Shown one piece after another: positions 33,886-42,514 of a stretch of DNA of 64,000 nucleotides (position 1 is its first letter; the number at the start of each line of letters is the position of its first letter). The position numbers and the translations under genes were made by a program. Below the pieces are notes generated by a model. That model had not been told where the DNA came from. It saw only the letters and a program-made list of their open reading frames with translations, and did no database searches. The stretch is from JACZUI01 sp965216725 (GTDB lineage: Bacteria; Actinomycetota; Acidimicrobiia; Spongiisociales; ZC4RG35): positions 186,001 to 250,000 of the forward strand of contig CBDCGI010000005.1 in the NCBI GenBank assembly GCA_965216725.1. The letters run 5' to 3'.

Positions 33886-35079
33886 TCATCGGTCCACGTC
33901 TCCGAGCACGAAGTCCAGGCTGCCCATGATGGCGATGATGTCGGGCACCAGAACTCCCTCCAATATCCAGGGGAGAATCGAGAATGTTGGAGAAGCTGGC
34001 CGACCTGATCTTCAACCGATACGGGCCGTTGCCCCCGTCCGAGACGAGGTAGTAACCCATCTCACCTTTAGGGTTTTCCGCCCGTACGTAGGTCTCCCCC
34101 GCCGGGACCTTGATGACTTTGGGGACCTTTGCCTGAAGTGGGCCTGAGGGAATCCCCTCGATCGCCTGGATGACGATCGAAGCTGACTGCCGGATCTCCG
34201 CGAGCCGAACCCACCACCTGTCCCAACAATCCCCGTTCTGTCCCGTCGGAACTTCGAAATCCATTTCGCCGTAGGGGAGGTAGTCCTCAAAGAGCCGGAG
34301 ATCGAAGCGGACCCCTGACGCTCTCAGGTTGGGGCCAGACACACCGTAGGCTGCGGCGACTTCCGGAGGCAGGATCCCGACGCCTTTGGTGCGGGCAAGA
34401 ATGATCTCGTTCGCGGCGACGAGACTCTCCAGCTCGTCAACCGCCAGCAGTACCTCGTCCATCGCCTTTCGGGTCTCCGCGTAGAAGCCGGAAGGGAGAT
34501 CCTGAACCATCTTCCGGGTGGACGAGCCGGATCCCGTAAGCAGGTTTGACGCCGCCGATTTCGATTGAAGTTGGGGTGGAAACGCCCGCCGGTGACACCC
34601 TCCAACAGGTCAAGGACCCTCTCCCGCTCGCGGAGGGCGAAGAAGAGAGGTGTTGCGGCTCCCAACTCCAAGGGGTAGGAAGCCATGAAGACCAGGTGCG
34701 AGGAGATTCGCGCCATCTCGGTGAGGATCATCCGGATGTACTGGGCGCGCTCCGGTACTTCGACCTCCATGAGCTTCTCCGCCGCCACCACAAACGGAAC
34801 TTCGTTGGCATAGCCGGAGACCCAATCGATCCGGTTGATCAGCGTCGTGATCTGCGGGTAGGTGCGCACTTCGGCCAATTTCTCATATCCACGGTGCATG
34901 TATCCGATGACCGGTTGCAGGTCGAAAGCCCTCTCACCGTCGACCTTGGCCACGAGCCGCAGCACGCCATGCGTGGACGGGTGCTGAGGTCCAATGTTCA
35001 GCGTCATGTCCGGTGTCTCCAGCTCGACCGAAACCGACGCCTCGGAGAGGTGCCGTGCCATCTCTTGGGACATGGTCAC
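33886..35079 (-). pseudogene. nuoD: NADH-quinone oxidoreductase subunit D, frameshifted three times
   Basis: The 49-kDa quinone-site subunit. It starts well (MTLNIGPQHPSTHGVLRLVA, PVIGYMHRGYEKLAEVRTYP, TLINRIDWVSGYANEVPFVV, TGGRFHPNFNR). Between about 34562 and 34515 the frame moves by two bases; AAA runs at 34560-34562 and 34546-34548 are likely sites, but their exact positions are uncertain. The second part reads QDLPSGFYAETRKAMDEVLL, VKVPAGETYVRAENPKGEMG and GPYRLKIRSASFSNIL. An extra base in CCCC (33970-33973) displaces the end; restored it reads PWILEGVLVPDIIAIMGSLD and FVLGDVDR, with stop at 33886. The reconstructed protein is about 396 residues, normal length. Confidence 0.83.
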
Positions 35080-35080
35080 T

Positions 35081-35668
35081 TCATGCCTCCGGGTTCTCCT
35101 CGGAGGGTGCCTCCGGCATCGGTTCCACGTCGACCGTTCCCGGCCACGGCTTCACCTCTCGAGAAAGGAGCGGATAGTCCTTGCGGAGCGGGTTGCCGAG
35201 GAAAGACTCGGGGAGGTAGAGATGAGCCAGATTGGGATGACCATCGAAAGTGATGCCGAACATCTCGTGGGCTTCTCGTTCGTGCCAGTTCGCACCCGCG
35301 TACACGTCCACCAAGCTGTGGATCATGGGCGAATCCTTCGAGATGTCGGCGGAGAATGAAACCCTCTTCCCGGTGCTGAGATCTCCGACAGTGGTAATCA
35401 CCTCGTAACGCTCGTCGACCTCGTCGGAAAGCTTGTCGCCGACTGCGACCTCGTTGGTCCAGTCGATGGCGGAGAGAAATGAGAAGAACACCAGGTCGAG
35501 CTCATCGCGTGCCGTCTGATGTGCCGACACCCATTCCCCGGGTTCCACTCCTACCTTGACGGTGTCGAACGTTATCCCCGCGGACCCGCCCGTGGCCGCA
35601 GCCACCTCGTCCGCGAAAGACTGCAAGGGGTGTGCCGAGACTTCGGTATCAGACTGGTTCGAGGTCAC
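35081..35668 (-). CDS. nuoC: NADH-quinone oxidoreductase subunit C, 11-gene cluster
   Basis: A 195-residue peripheral subunit. The 30-kDa family signature is ANWHEREAHEMFGITFDGHP, followed by NLAHLYLPESFLGNPLRKDY. It holds the hydrophilic arm together with NuoD and NuoB. The frame is intact. Its end is two bases before the nuoD start and its start overlaps the reconstructed nuoB end by about 20 bases. Confidence 0.94.
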   Translation of the reverse strand: MTSNQSDTEVSAHPLQSFADEVAAATGGSAGITFDTVKVGVEPGEWVSAHQTARDELDLVFFSFLSAIDWTNEVAVGDKLSDEVDERYEVITTVGDLSTGKRVSFSADISKDSPMIHSLVDVYAGANWHEREAHEMFGITFDGHPNLAHLYLPESFLGNPLRKDYPLLSREVKPWPGTVDVEPMPEAPSEENPEA

Positions 35669-36147
35669 GCTCGTTCCACTTCTGCTTGATGTCTTCGCCG
35701 CGGATCTTCTTCTGAAGAAGCACGATCCCTTCCATCAGCGCCTCGGGTCGAGGAGGGCATCCCGGCACATAAACGTCCACTGGGATCACCTGGTCCACAC
35801 CCTTCGTGACTGAATACGAATCCCAAATAGGGGCCGCCACAGTTCGAGCAGGAGCCCATCGAGATGACATATTTCGGTTCCGGCATCTGGTCATACAGAC
35901 GCTTTATCGAAGGTGCCATCTTGTCGGTCACCGTTCCGGCAACCACCATCAGGTCGGCCTGACGGGGAGAAGCGGGCAGAGGGATGATCCCGAAGCGCAT
36001 GAAGTCGAACCGTGGCCCCGAGGCTGCCATCAGCTCGATGGCGCAGCACGCCAATCCGAATTGGAAGAGCCAGAGGGAGTAACTGCGTGACCAGTTGAGG
36101 AGCCAACTGACAGGTTTTGGCGCCCCAAACTTCTGGACTACTCCCAC
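35649..36147 (-). pseudogene. nuoB: NADH-quinone oxidoreductase subunit B, frameshifted by one insertion
   Basis: The subunit that holds cluster N2, which reduces quinone. FGLACCAIELMAASGPRFDF contains the tandem cysteines and YVISMGSCSNCGGPY the third; VPGCPPRPEALMEGI is the fourth. An extra T in TATTTGG (35825-35827 on the plus strand) moves the frame after GGPY; without it the protein continues WDSYSVTKGVDQVIPVDVYV and ends at 35649. Restored length is 165 residues. GTG start at 36147 overlaps the nuoA stop by 10 bases. Confidence 0.88.
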
Positions 36148-36503
36148 TTGAGCACTCCCTTGCGGATGGCATAAACCAATCCGAGCACCAGCACGACGAT
36201 GAAGATCAGCATCTCAACGAGGCCGAAGACTCCGAGCTTCTCCAGGATGGTCGCCCAAGGGAAGATAAACACGGCCTCGACGTCGAAGATCACAAAAAGC
36301 AGACCGAAGACGTAGTAGCGAATGTAGGTCTGCGACCAGCCGGTGCCGACCGGGTCGACACCGCACTCGTAAGTGAGCTCTTTGGCACGGGTCGGGTTCG
36401 ACGGCCGAAAGACTGCGGCGACGCCGAGCATGACAAGAACCAGCACTGCTCCGAGTGCGACGAAGGCGCCAACCGTTAGATAACTCTCAAAATATGGGCT
36501 CAT
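36138..36503 (-). CDS. nuoA: NADH-quinone oxidoreductase subunit A, 11-gene cluster
   Basis: A 121-residue protein with three membrane helices. The conserved loop ELTYECGVDPVGTGWSQTYI and RYYVFGLLFVIFDVEAVFIF identify it. It anchors the membrane arm next to NuoH. It opens the first nuo cluster and is preceded by a candidate promoter at 36537-36565. The frame is intact. The protein is distinct from the second NuoA (59569), which carries a longer C-terminal tail. Confidence 0.95.
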   Translation of the reverse strand: MSPYFESYLTVGAFVALGAVLVLVMLGVAAVFRPSNPTRAKELTYECGVDPVGTGWSQTYIRYYVFGLLFVIFDVEAVFIFPWATILEKLGVFGLVEMLIFIVVLVLGLVYAIRKGVLKWE

Positions 36504-36536
36504 GCCTCTGGGTGTCGAGGGACAACGACCGCGGCG

Positions 36537-36565
36537 AGTATAAGCATGCCCTGTTCCAGGCCGAA
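36537..36565 (-). promoter_or_regulatory. Candidate sigma-70-type promoter for the 11-gene nuo cluster
   Basis: On the minus strand TTCGGC (36560-36565) and TATACT (36537-36542) are 17 bases apart, the standard spacing. The -10 box is close to consensus and the -35 box is weak. Transcription would start near 36530, about 27 bases before the nuoA start. Confidence 0.5.
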
Positions 36566-36620
36566 GTCAGGAATCTCCAGCGCCAATGGGAGATTCCAAC
36601 GGCGTTCTAGGGTGGCGACG

Positions 36621-37677
36621 ATGTCATCAAATCGGTTGGGCGGACTCGCCGATCTGGTCGGTGAAATCGAATACCGGCTGACCGGAAGCTCACAGCGACG
36701 ACTGGCCAGTCCCGGCCTCGAGTCGCTAGATGAGGCGTCGAGTCTGGTTCTGATTCTGTTCGACGGTTTGGGCCTTGCACAGCTGGAGCACCAGGACGCT
36801 GGGCCGTTCCGGGAATGCCTCGCGGGCTATCTCGATTCCCCATTTCCGACCACAACCAGCGTGGCTCTGTCCTCATTGGCAACGGGGCTCGATCCGATAC
36901 ATCACGGACTGACCGCCCACCTCATGCTTCGACCCGACCTGGACACAGTGGTCAACACTCTGAAATGGGTCGACCTGACCGGAGCCCGCGTCGATGCCGA
37001 CTATCGACAGGTCCTGCCAGCTGGGAATCTCTGGGAACGATTGAGCAGTGCCGGCTGGGAGCCGATCACCGTCCAGCCCGGTGCATTCGCCGACAGTCCA
37101 CTGTCCCAGATGCTGTATCGGGGTGCGAGGTTCGAGCCTGCATACACCTACGAAGAGCTCGTGGACGCCACCGTGTCGCTGGCAGCCCAGCCTCGAAGGC
37201 TCATCTTCACCTACCTTTCGCCGGTGGACGTCGCCGGTCATGTCCACGGGCTCGGGTCGAGCCAATTCGCAGATGCGATGAAGACAGCAACCGTGGTGTG
37301 GGACCAGATCCGAAACAGGCTCCCGGCTGGAGTCTCACTTCTGGGAACAGCCGACCATGGGCTGGTGGAGTACTTCCGAGGCCAACAAGGTCTTGGTGCG
37401 TGAGCCCAGATTCGACGGTCTCCGGTTTGCCGGCGACGCCCGAGGAGTACACGTCTGGGGCGACCCGGCATTGATCGGGGAGTTTGCCGACGCCACCGCA
37501 GGCGATTTGGTGAGCCCAGGCGAGCTATTCGGCGGCCACCACCCTTCGCTCGGTGATGCCCTGGTGTTGGCGCCGCGGGGGAAGGTGTTGCTGCCTCCCG
37601 GTTTCGACAAGCGGCTCCGCTGCTACCACGGAGGCCTCGACCCGGCCGAGGTGCAGGTACCTCTGCTGGTGGGCTGA
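36621..37677 (+). pseudogene. Alkaline-phosphatase-superfamily phosphodiesterase (nucleotide pyrophosphatase type), frameshifted
   Basis: The N-terminal two thirds resemble type I phosphodiesterase/nucleotide pyrophosphatases. LVLILFDGLGLAQLE supplies the metal-binding Asp. PFPTTTSVALSSLATGLDPI supplies the nucleophilic Thr, then HGLTAH. VDVAGHVHGLGS and GTADHGLVEY supply later metal ligands. After GTADHGLVEY the frame breaks at an extra T (TACTTCC for TACTCC, 37374-37375). In the next frame SEANKVLVREPRFDGLRFAG continues to 37677. Removing one base gives a 351-residue protein. ATG 36621 follows an AGGG ribosome site. It is divergent from the first nuoA. Substrate unknown. Confidence 0.78.
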
Positions 37678-37724
37678 CACGACCCAACCGCCAAACACGT
37701 CGACCGTCCGGATCCAATTCCCCC

Positions 37725-37776
37725 GTCGAGTGTGCTTGTCCTCTCGCTTTTTGGGTAGGACAAGCACACTCGACGG
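37725..37776. repeat. 52-bp palindromic repeat, copy 1 (downstream of the DUF559 gene)
   Basis: GTCGAGTGTGCTTGTCCT and its exact inverse AGGACAAGCACACTCGAC form 18-base arms around a 14-base loop (CTCGCTTTTTGGGT), followed by GG. An identical copy in the same orientation is at 38776-38827. This copy abuts the stop codon of the DUF559 gene (37777-37779) and lies between convergent genes, so it could act as a bidirectional terminator. The T-run, however, is in the loop and not after the stem. Confidence 0.9.
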
Positions 37777-38709
37777 TCAGCCAGTGGCTCTGGCCAGGGA
37801 ACGATGGCGACCGGCCTCCACCACGACCCGTAGGCACTCGTCGCGATGGTTCTTGAGGTCGTCGTAGCTGAACCGCATCACCAGGATCCCCCGGGCGGCC
37901 AGCTCATTGTCTCTCCGCCGATCGACCACAAATGCCGCCCGTCTCGAGTGCTCGTTCCGACCGTCGGCCTCGATGACGATCTCCCACTCCGGGATGTACG
38001 CGTCGACTCTGGCTGGCGCCGAATCGAGATGGAAGGCGAACTCCCTCGTCGACGGTGGCAGCACCGGCTCGGCAAGGAGCATCTCCAGAAGTCGTTCTAG
38101 ATATGTGGCTCCCTTCTCCGGAGCATCCGGGATGTGGAGAGCATGTAGCTGGCGAATGATTCTGATGCCGCGCACCCTGGCACCGTCGACCCGTTCCAAG
38201 ATCTCAGCCACGTCGGTGATGCCAAACCGGTTGGCGGCGAGGCCGTCTTCGAAGATGCGGACAATCCGGCTCTTCGGCAGATAGGCGGCGAGAGTGACCA
38301 CAGTCTCCGCAGCCGAGGTGAGCTCGAAGCCTCTGATAAAGGCGCGAGGCAGCGTCGTGAACCATTGCGAGCGAATGACTGTGGCCAGGCTGGAACGGGC
38401 GCTGGCACTCCACGGCACCATGATCACCGGCCTCTGCGGACCGAACCCGGTAAAGCCGTGGAGATGAGCTGCAGATGCGCCTGCCGCGATTGCTCGATTG
38501 CGACTCAGGATGGCAGCCGAAAGCTGGCGCTCCCAAGTGGCGGGTGCTGACGAAATGGCATAGACACCTTTGGTCATGGCTACCCATTCACCCGACGCCA
38601 GCCGCCGCGATACTGCTTTGTCGCTGAACCCGGCTGATTGAGTCTGTGTCGTGTTGAAGCACCCGTGTTGCTTCGCTGCCAACCGCTCAACGGCCCTCAT
38701 ATCGACCAT
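37777..38709 (-). CDS. AbiEi-like winged helix fused to DUF559 endonuclease-fold domain
   Basis: About 310 residues. The N-terminal region (AVERLAAKQHGCFNTTQTQS, AGFSDKAVSRRLASGEWVAM, TKGVYAISSAPATWERQLSA) is the AbiEi-type winged helix of antitoxin-like proteins. The C-terminal part (RVDAYIPEWEIVIEADGRNE, FVVDRRRDNELAARGILVMR, FSYDDL) is a Vsr/DUF559 PD-(D/E)XK nuclease-like domain with D, ExD and later residues in place. Such two-domain orphans are frequent in actinobacteria and their function is unknown. The start is set at ATG 38707-38709, because the longer frame runs into the palindrome at 38776. The gene is bracketed by two identical 52-bp palindromes. No AbiEii partner is adjacent. 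Confidence 0.8.
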   Translation of the reverse strand: MVDMRAVERLAAKQHGCFNTTQTQSAGFSDKAVSRRLASGEWVAMTKGVYAISSAPATWERQLSAAILSRNRAIAAGASAAHLHGFTGFGPQRPVIMVPWSASARSSLATVIRSQWFTTLPRAFIRGFELTSAAETVVTLAAYLPKSRIVRIFEDGLAANRFGITDVAEILERVDGARVRGIRIIRQLHALHIPDAPEKGATYLERLLEMLLAEPVLPPSTREFAFHLDSAPARVDAYIPEWEIVIEADGRNEHSRRAAFVVDRRRDNELAARGILVMRFSYDDLKNHRDECLRVVVEAGRHRSLARATG

Positions 38710-38775
38710 GTTTGGAACATGCCCGATCGGAGGCGAGGGGACAACCCTCTCGATCCCGCACCCTCCCCTTTCGCT

Positions 38776-38827
38776 GTCGAGTGTGCTTGTCCTCTCGCTT
38801 TTTGGGTAGGACAAGCACACTCGACGG
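38776..38827. repeat. 52-bp palindromic repeat, copy 2 (upstream of the DUF559 gene)
   Basis: This copy is identical over all 52 bases to 37725-37776, in the same orientation, 1051 bases away. It lies between the divergent DUF559 and iron-transporter genes, where a terminator is not expected. The two copies bracket one gene exactly. Confidence 0.9.
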
Positions 38828-38883
38828 ATGAGAGGGCAGAGTGTTGGGGGGTTTGCACTACCGTCGTAGTGCTAATAGATTTC

Positions 38884-38909
38884 GAGGTCGTTAGGTACCA
38901 AACGACCTC
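38884..38909 (+). promoter_or_regulatory. 26-bp palindromic operator before the iron ABC transporter, DtxR/IdeR-like
   Basis: GAGGTCGTT and AACGACCTC are perfect 9-base arms. Over the full 26 bases only one mirrored pair breaks symmetry. The centre TTAGGTACCAAA resembles half of the IdeR/DtxR consensus TTAGGTTAGSCTAACCTAA. It lies 21 bases before the ATG of the substrate-binding protein. An iron-responsive repressor site is the likely role given the genes that follow; this is inference. Confidence 0.55.
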
Positions 38910-38930
38910 AGCGAGATCCGACCACAACCG

Positions 38931-39926
38931 ATGAAGAAAACAGTCTCTACTCTCCTCCTGGCCTGTCTCGTCCTCGCCGCCTGCGGAGACGGCGACTCAG
39001 GAGCCTCCTCCGGCTCGATAACCGTCTACTCGGGACGCTCTGAGGAGCTGGTCCAACCCCTCATAGACCAATTCGAGGAAGAAACCGGCATCCAGGTCGA
39101 CGTCAGGTACGGCGAGTCACCTGAGCTGGCCGCCACCTTGGTGGCCGAGGGAGACGGCACGGAGGCGGATGTCTTCTACGCCCAGGATCCGGCATCCCTC
39201 GGCTCTGTAGCCCAACTGCTCAGCGTGCTCCCTGACGAGATCCTCGACTCAGTCGACGCAAAGTTCCGCGACCGCGAGGGGCTTTGGGTGGGCACATCTG
39301 GGCGGGTGCGGAGCTTCATCTACAACGTCGACAGCACGCTGCCCCTCCCCGAGACCATCGACGACGTCACCGACCCGGCTTGGTCGGGCCAAATCGGTGT
39401 CGCCCCCACCAACGGGTCCTTCCTCGCGTTTGTCGCTGCGATGATCCTGGAGCGGGGTGAAGAGGGAACAAGCCAGTGGCTGAGCGCCCTGGCCGCAAAC
39501 AGCCCTGTCGACTACCCGGGAAACAGCCCCATTGTCGCCGCCGCCGACGGTGGGGAGATCGAGGGGGGCCTGGTGAACCACTATTACCTGCTCAGATTGC
39601 GCGCCGAGGGCGCCGGGACCGACTCCGAGAATTGGTTCATCCCCGCCGGCGACGTTGGCACCCTTGTGATGCCCGCGGGTGCCGGAATCCTCACCGCGTC
39701 AGACGCGGCCGACTCGGCCGCTCGATTCATACAATTCCTGCTCTCCAACCCGGCACAGGAGTATTTTGCCAAAGAGACCTTTGAGTTCCCGCTCGTACCC
39801 GGTGTCGACCCGGCTGAAGGGCTTCCGAAGCTGCCGGAGCTGAATACCCCAGACATCGACCTCTCCAGGCTCGCCGACGTCCTCGACCGGGCGACCCAGC
39901 TCGTAGCCGAGGCCGGGCTGGTTTGA
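38931..39926 (+). CDS. Iron ABC transporter substrate-binding lipoprotein (FbpA/FutA type)
   Basis: A 331-residue protein with a lipoprotein signal (MKKTVSTLLLACLVLAAC, Cys18). The mature part is a class of periplasmic-binding fold that binds ferric iron: SITVYSGRSEELVQPLIDQF, VDVRYGESPELAATLVAEGD, EADVFYAQDPASLGSVAQL, and NHYYLLRLRAEG with the tandem tyrosines used as iron ligands. It is the first gene of a three-gene import operon and is preceded by a palindromic operator. The permease gene follows after one base. Confidence 0.92.
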   Translation: MKKTVSTLLLACLVLAACGDGDSGASSGSITVYSGRSEELVQPLIDQFEEETGIQVDVRYGESPELAATLVAEGDGTEADVFYAQDPASLGSVAQLLSVLPDEILDSVDAKFRDREGLWVGTSGRVRSFIYNVDSTLPLPETIDDVTDPAWSGQIGVAPTNGSFLAFVAAMILERGEEGTSQWLSALAANSPVDYPGNSPIVAAADGGEIEGGLVNHYYLLRLRAEGAGTDSENWFIPAGDVGTLVMPAGAGILTASDAADSAARFIQFLLSNPAQEYFAKETFEFPLVPGVDPAEGLPKLPELNTPDIDLSRLADVLDRATQLVAEAGLV

Positions 39927-39927
39927 G

Positions 39928-41505
39928 ATGATCGGCTCGCCGGTTGCCCGGGGCACCGGCTCACCGGCGCAGCGCTCGGCTCGCGGCTGGTGGTTGGCCA
40001 CCCTCCTAATCCTCGCTCCGGCGCTGGTGCCACCCTCCACCCTCGTCATCCTGACCGTCAGTGGAGGGATCGACGTTGGAATACCTCTTTCCAGGCTCGC
40101 CCAGCTGTTCCTCAACACGCTTCTGCTCACTGCCGCCGTCACCGTCACCGCACTGGCAATCGGGACGTTCACCGCGTGGGCCACAACTCGCACCAACATC
40201 CCCGGGCGAAAGGCTTGGATGTTGCTCGCCGCCTTGCCTCTCGTTGTCCCGAGCTATGTCGCCGCGTTGGCCATCATCGGCGCCACTGGAAACGGTGGCC
40301 TGATCTCCGAGACCGTGGGATGGGATCTTCCGACCCCGTATGGGTTCTCAGGGGCTTGGATCGCACTCTCCGTCTTTCTGGCACCCATGGTCCACTTATC
40401 GCTGGTTCCCGCCCTCAAGCGGATCGACCCAGCCACCGAAGAGGCGGCTATCGGCCTCGGAGCGTCGCGATTGAAAGCCTTTCTCACTGTCGTGATGCCT
40501 CAAATGAGGCCAGCCCTCGTGTCAGGGGGTCTGCTCGTCGGGCTTTACACGGTCTCTGACTTCGGAGCGGTCTCCCTTCTCCGCTTCGACACATTCACCC
40601 GTGCCATCTACGCCCTCTATGTCGGTCAGCTCGATAGAGCACCGGCAGTGACGCTTTCTCTGGTGCTCATGGCCTTGGCTGTGACGATCTTGTTGTTGCA
40701 GCGCAGGGTGACGTCGCGAGCCGTCTACCACTCTGACAAGGCGCCGCACCCAATACATGCCCGATTGCGGCCGTCGACACGCCGGTGGATTACAGGTCTT
40801 TTGGGTGTGTATCTCCTTGCAGCCTTGGTCATACCCACCACGGTGATGGCTTATTGGCTGCTCCGCGGCGTGGACGCCGGTCAAGTCTTGGGCAACTTCT
40901 GGGACGAGGTCGGTCGATCGGTGGCTGTTTCGTTGGGCGCGGCCGTGCTCGCCGCGGTGGCCGCGTTCCCGGTGGCGATGGTCACAACCCGTTTTACCAG
41001 TCGATGGTCGGGACCGGCGGAGACCTTGGTCTGGGCGACTTACGCTCTTCCTCACATTGCGGTTGGAGTGGCGGTCGTCACGTTCGCCTTGGAGACGGCG
41101 AGGCCTCTCTATCAATCGTTGACACTCTTGCTGATCACCTACGTTGTGATGTTCCTGGCCCAGGCGATGAGCTCGACACAAGATTCGCTGCGCCGAGCAA
41201 GCCCGGATCTCGAGCTCGCCTCGTACGGGCTCGGCCAAGGGACGATGAGGACGCTGGCCAGGGTCACTCTCCCGCTCGCCCGCTCCGGAATGGTCGCCGG
41301 TGCGGCTTTGGTCTTCCTGTCTGTCATGAAGGAGCTGCCGGCGACTCTGCTCCTGAGACCGAACGGCTTTGAAACGCTGGCGGTGAGGATCTGGAGCACA
41401 ACCGGCGAAGGGTTCTACACCCAGGCGGCGGCCGCCGGCCTTCTCCTGCTTGCGGCATCGGTGATACCCCTGTTGGCTGTGATCCGACGTGACCTCAGCG
41501 ACTGA
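39928..41505 (+). CDS. Iron ABC transporter permease (FbpB type, fused pair)
   Basis: A 525-residue permease with about 12 membrane helices. It consists of two homologous halves, each carrying the permease EAA loop: EEAAIGLGASRLKAFLTVVM in the first and ELASYGLGQGTMRTLARVTL in the second. The duplicated layout is characteristic of ferric iron permeases. The gene overlaps the ATPase gene by 17 bases (41489-41505). Confidence 0.94.
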   Translation: MIGSPVARGTGSPAQRSARGWWLATLLILAPALVPPSTLVILTVSGGIDVGIPLSRLAQLFLNTLLLTAAVTVTALAIGTFTAWATTRTNIPGRKAWMLLAALPLVVPSYVAALAIIGATGNGGLISETVGWDLPTPYGFSGAWIALSVFLAPMVHLSLVPALKRIDPATEEAAIGLGASRLKAFLTVVMPQMRPALVSGGLLVGLYTVSDFGAVSLLRFDTFTRAIYALYVGQLDRAPAVTLSLVLMALAVTILLLQRRVTSRAVYHSDKAPHPIHARLRPSTRRWITGLLGVYLLAALVIPTTVMAYWLLRGVDAGQVLGNFWDEVGRSVAVSLGAAVLAAVAAFPVAMVTTRFTSRWSGPAETLVWATYALPHIAVGVAVVTFALETARPLYQSLTLLLITYVVMFLAQAMSSTQDSLRRASPDLELASYGLGQGTMRTLARVTLPLARSGMVAGAALVFLSVMKELPATLLLRPNGFETLAVRIWSTTGEGFYTQAAAAGLLLLAASVIPLLAVIRRDLSD

Positions 41506-42514
41506 GCAACTAGCAATTCGGGCCCGCGGCCTCACCAGGTCATACGGTGCCAATCAGGCTCTCGATAACTTCAGCCTCGACGTCTGGGAGGGCAGTTTGG
41601 TGACACTCCTCGGGCCTTCCGGTTGCGGGAAGACGACTGCTCTCCGGGTCATCGCAGGTTTCGAGACTGCGTCGGGGACGGTCGAGATTCGGGGCCGGAC
41701 GGTCCTAGACGGGAATACTTTTGTTGCGCCCGAGAAACGGCGTGTGGGAATGGTGTTCCAGGACTACGCGCTTTTCCCCCACATGACAGTCCTGGGGAAC
41801 ATCAGATACGGCCTCGGCAGAGGAGACCACGGCAACAGGCTGGCACACGTGTTCGAGCTAGTCGGGCTTCAGGGGCTGGAGGACCGAATGCCTCATGAGT
41901 TGTCGGGCGGTCAGCAGCAACGTGTGGCGCTTGCCCGAGCGCTGGCTCCCAAGCCAGACGTGATACTCCTCGACGAGCCGTTCTCCAATCTGGACGCGAG
42001 CCTGCGTGACCGGGTGCGAAGGGAGCTACGCCTGATACTCACCGAGGCCCGGATCACCGCTGTGTTCGTCACCCATGACCAAGAGGAGGCGTTGGCCACA
42101 TCGGACATCGTCGCCGTCATGCGGCAGGGGCGCGTCCTCCAGGCTGACAGACCCGCCGAGCTGTACTCCAATCCAGCCGACCCCTGGATAGCGGAGTTCC
42201 TCGGCGATGCTGACGTACTCCCGGCCACCGCCCACCGCGGATACGCTGAGACCGCCCTCGGGCGTTTCAAGACCGACCTGAGAGGTCCAGTGACAGTGGT
42301 CGTGCGCCCTGAGAACGTGCAGATTTCAATAGGTGAGACGCCTAATGCCGTCGTGTCGAGCACTGAGTTCTTCGGCCACGATCAGTTGGTGACACTCGCT
42401 TTGGGCGGAGGCACCAGAGTGCGGTCCAGAATCGGGCCCAGGCCCCATTACAGAGTCGGCCAGCAGGTCAGAGTCAGAGCAATCGAAGCCCGGGTCTACC
42501 CCCACGCCACCTAG
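41489..42514 (+). CDS. Iron ABC transporter ATP-binding protein (FbpC type)
   Basis: A 341-residue ATPase with Walker A GPSGCGKTTALR, Q-loop VFQDYALFPHMT, signature LSGGQQQRVALARALA, Walker B VILLDEPFSNLD and H-loop VFVTHDQEEAL. The C-terminal part (about 240-340) is the TOBE-type regulatory region found in FbpC-like and sulfate/spermidine ATPases. It energises import by the preceding permease. It starts at GTG 41489. Confidence 0.95.
   Translation: MTSATEQLAIRARGLTRSYGANQALDNFSLDVWEGSLVTLLGPSGCGKTTALRVIAGFETASGTVEIRGRTVLDGNTFVAPEKRRVGMVFQDYALFPHMTVLGNIRYGLGRGDHGNRLAHVFELVGLQGLEDRMPHELSGGQQQRVALARALAPKPDVILLDEPFSNLDASLRDRVRRELRLILTEARITAVFVTHDQEEALATSDIVAVMRQGRVLQADRPAELYSNPADPWIAEFLGDADVLPATAHRGYAETALGRFKTDLRGPVTVVVRPENVQISIGETPNAVVSSTEFFGHDQLVTLALGGGTRVRSRIGPRPHYRVGQQVRVRAIEARVYPHAT

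Noticed and set aside
37725..38827. Palindrome-bracketed unit as an IS200/IS605-type element
   Set aside because: The enclosed gene has no HUH transposase or TnpB features, and the palindromes are direct copies of each other at both ends.
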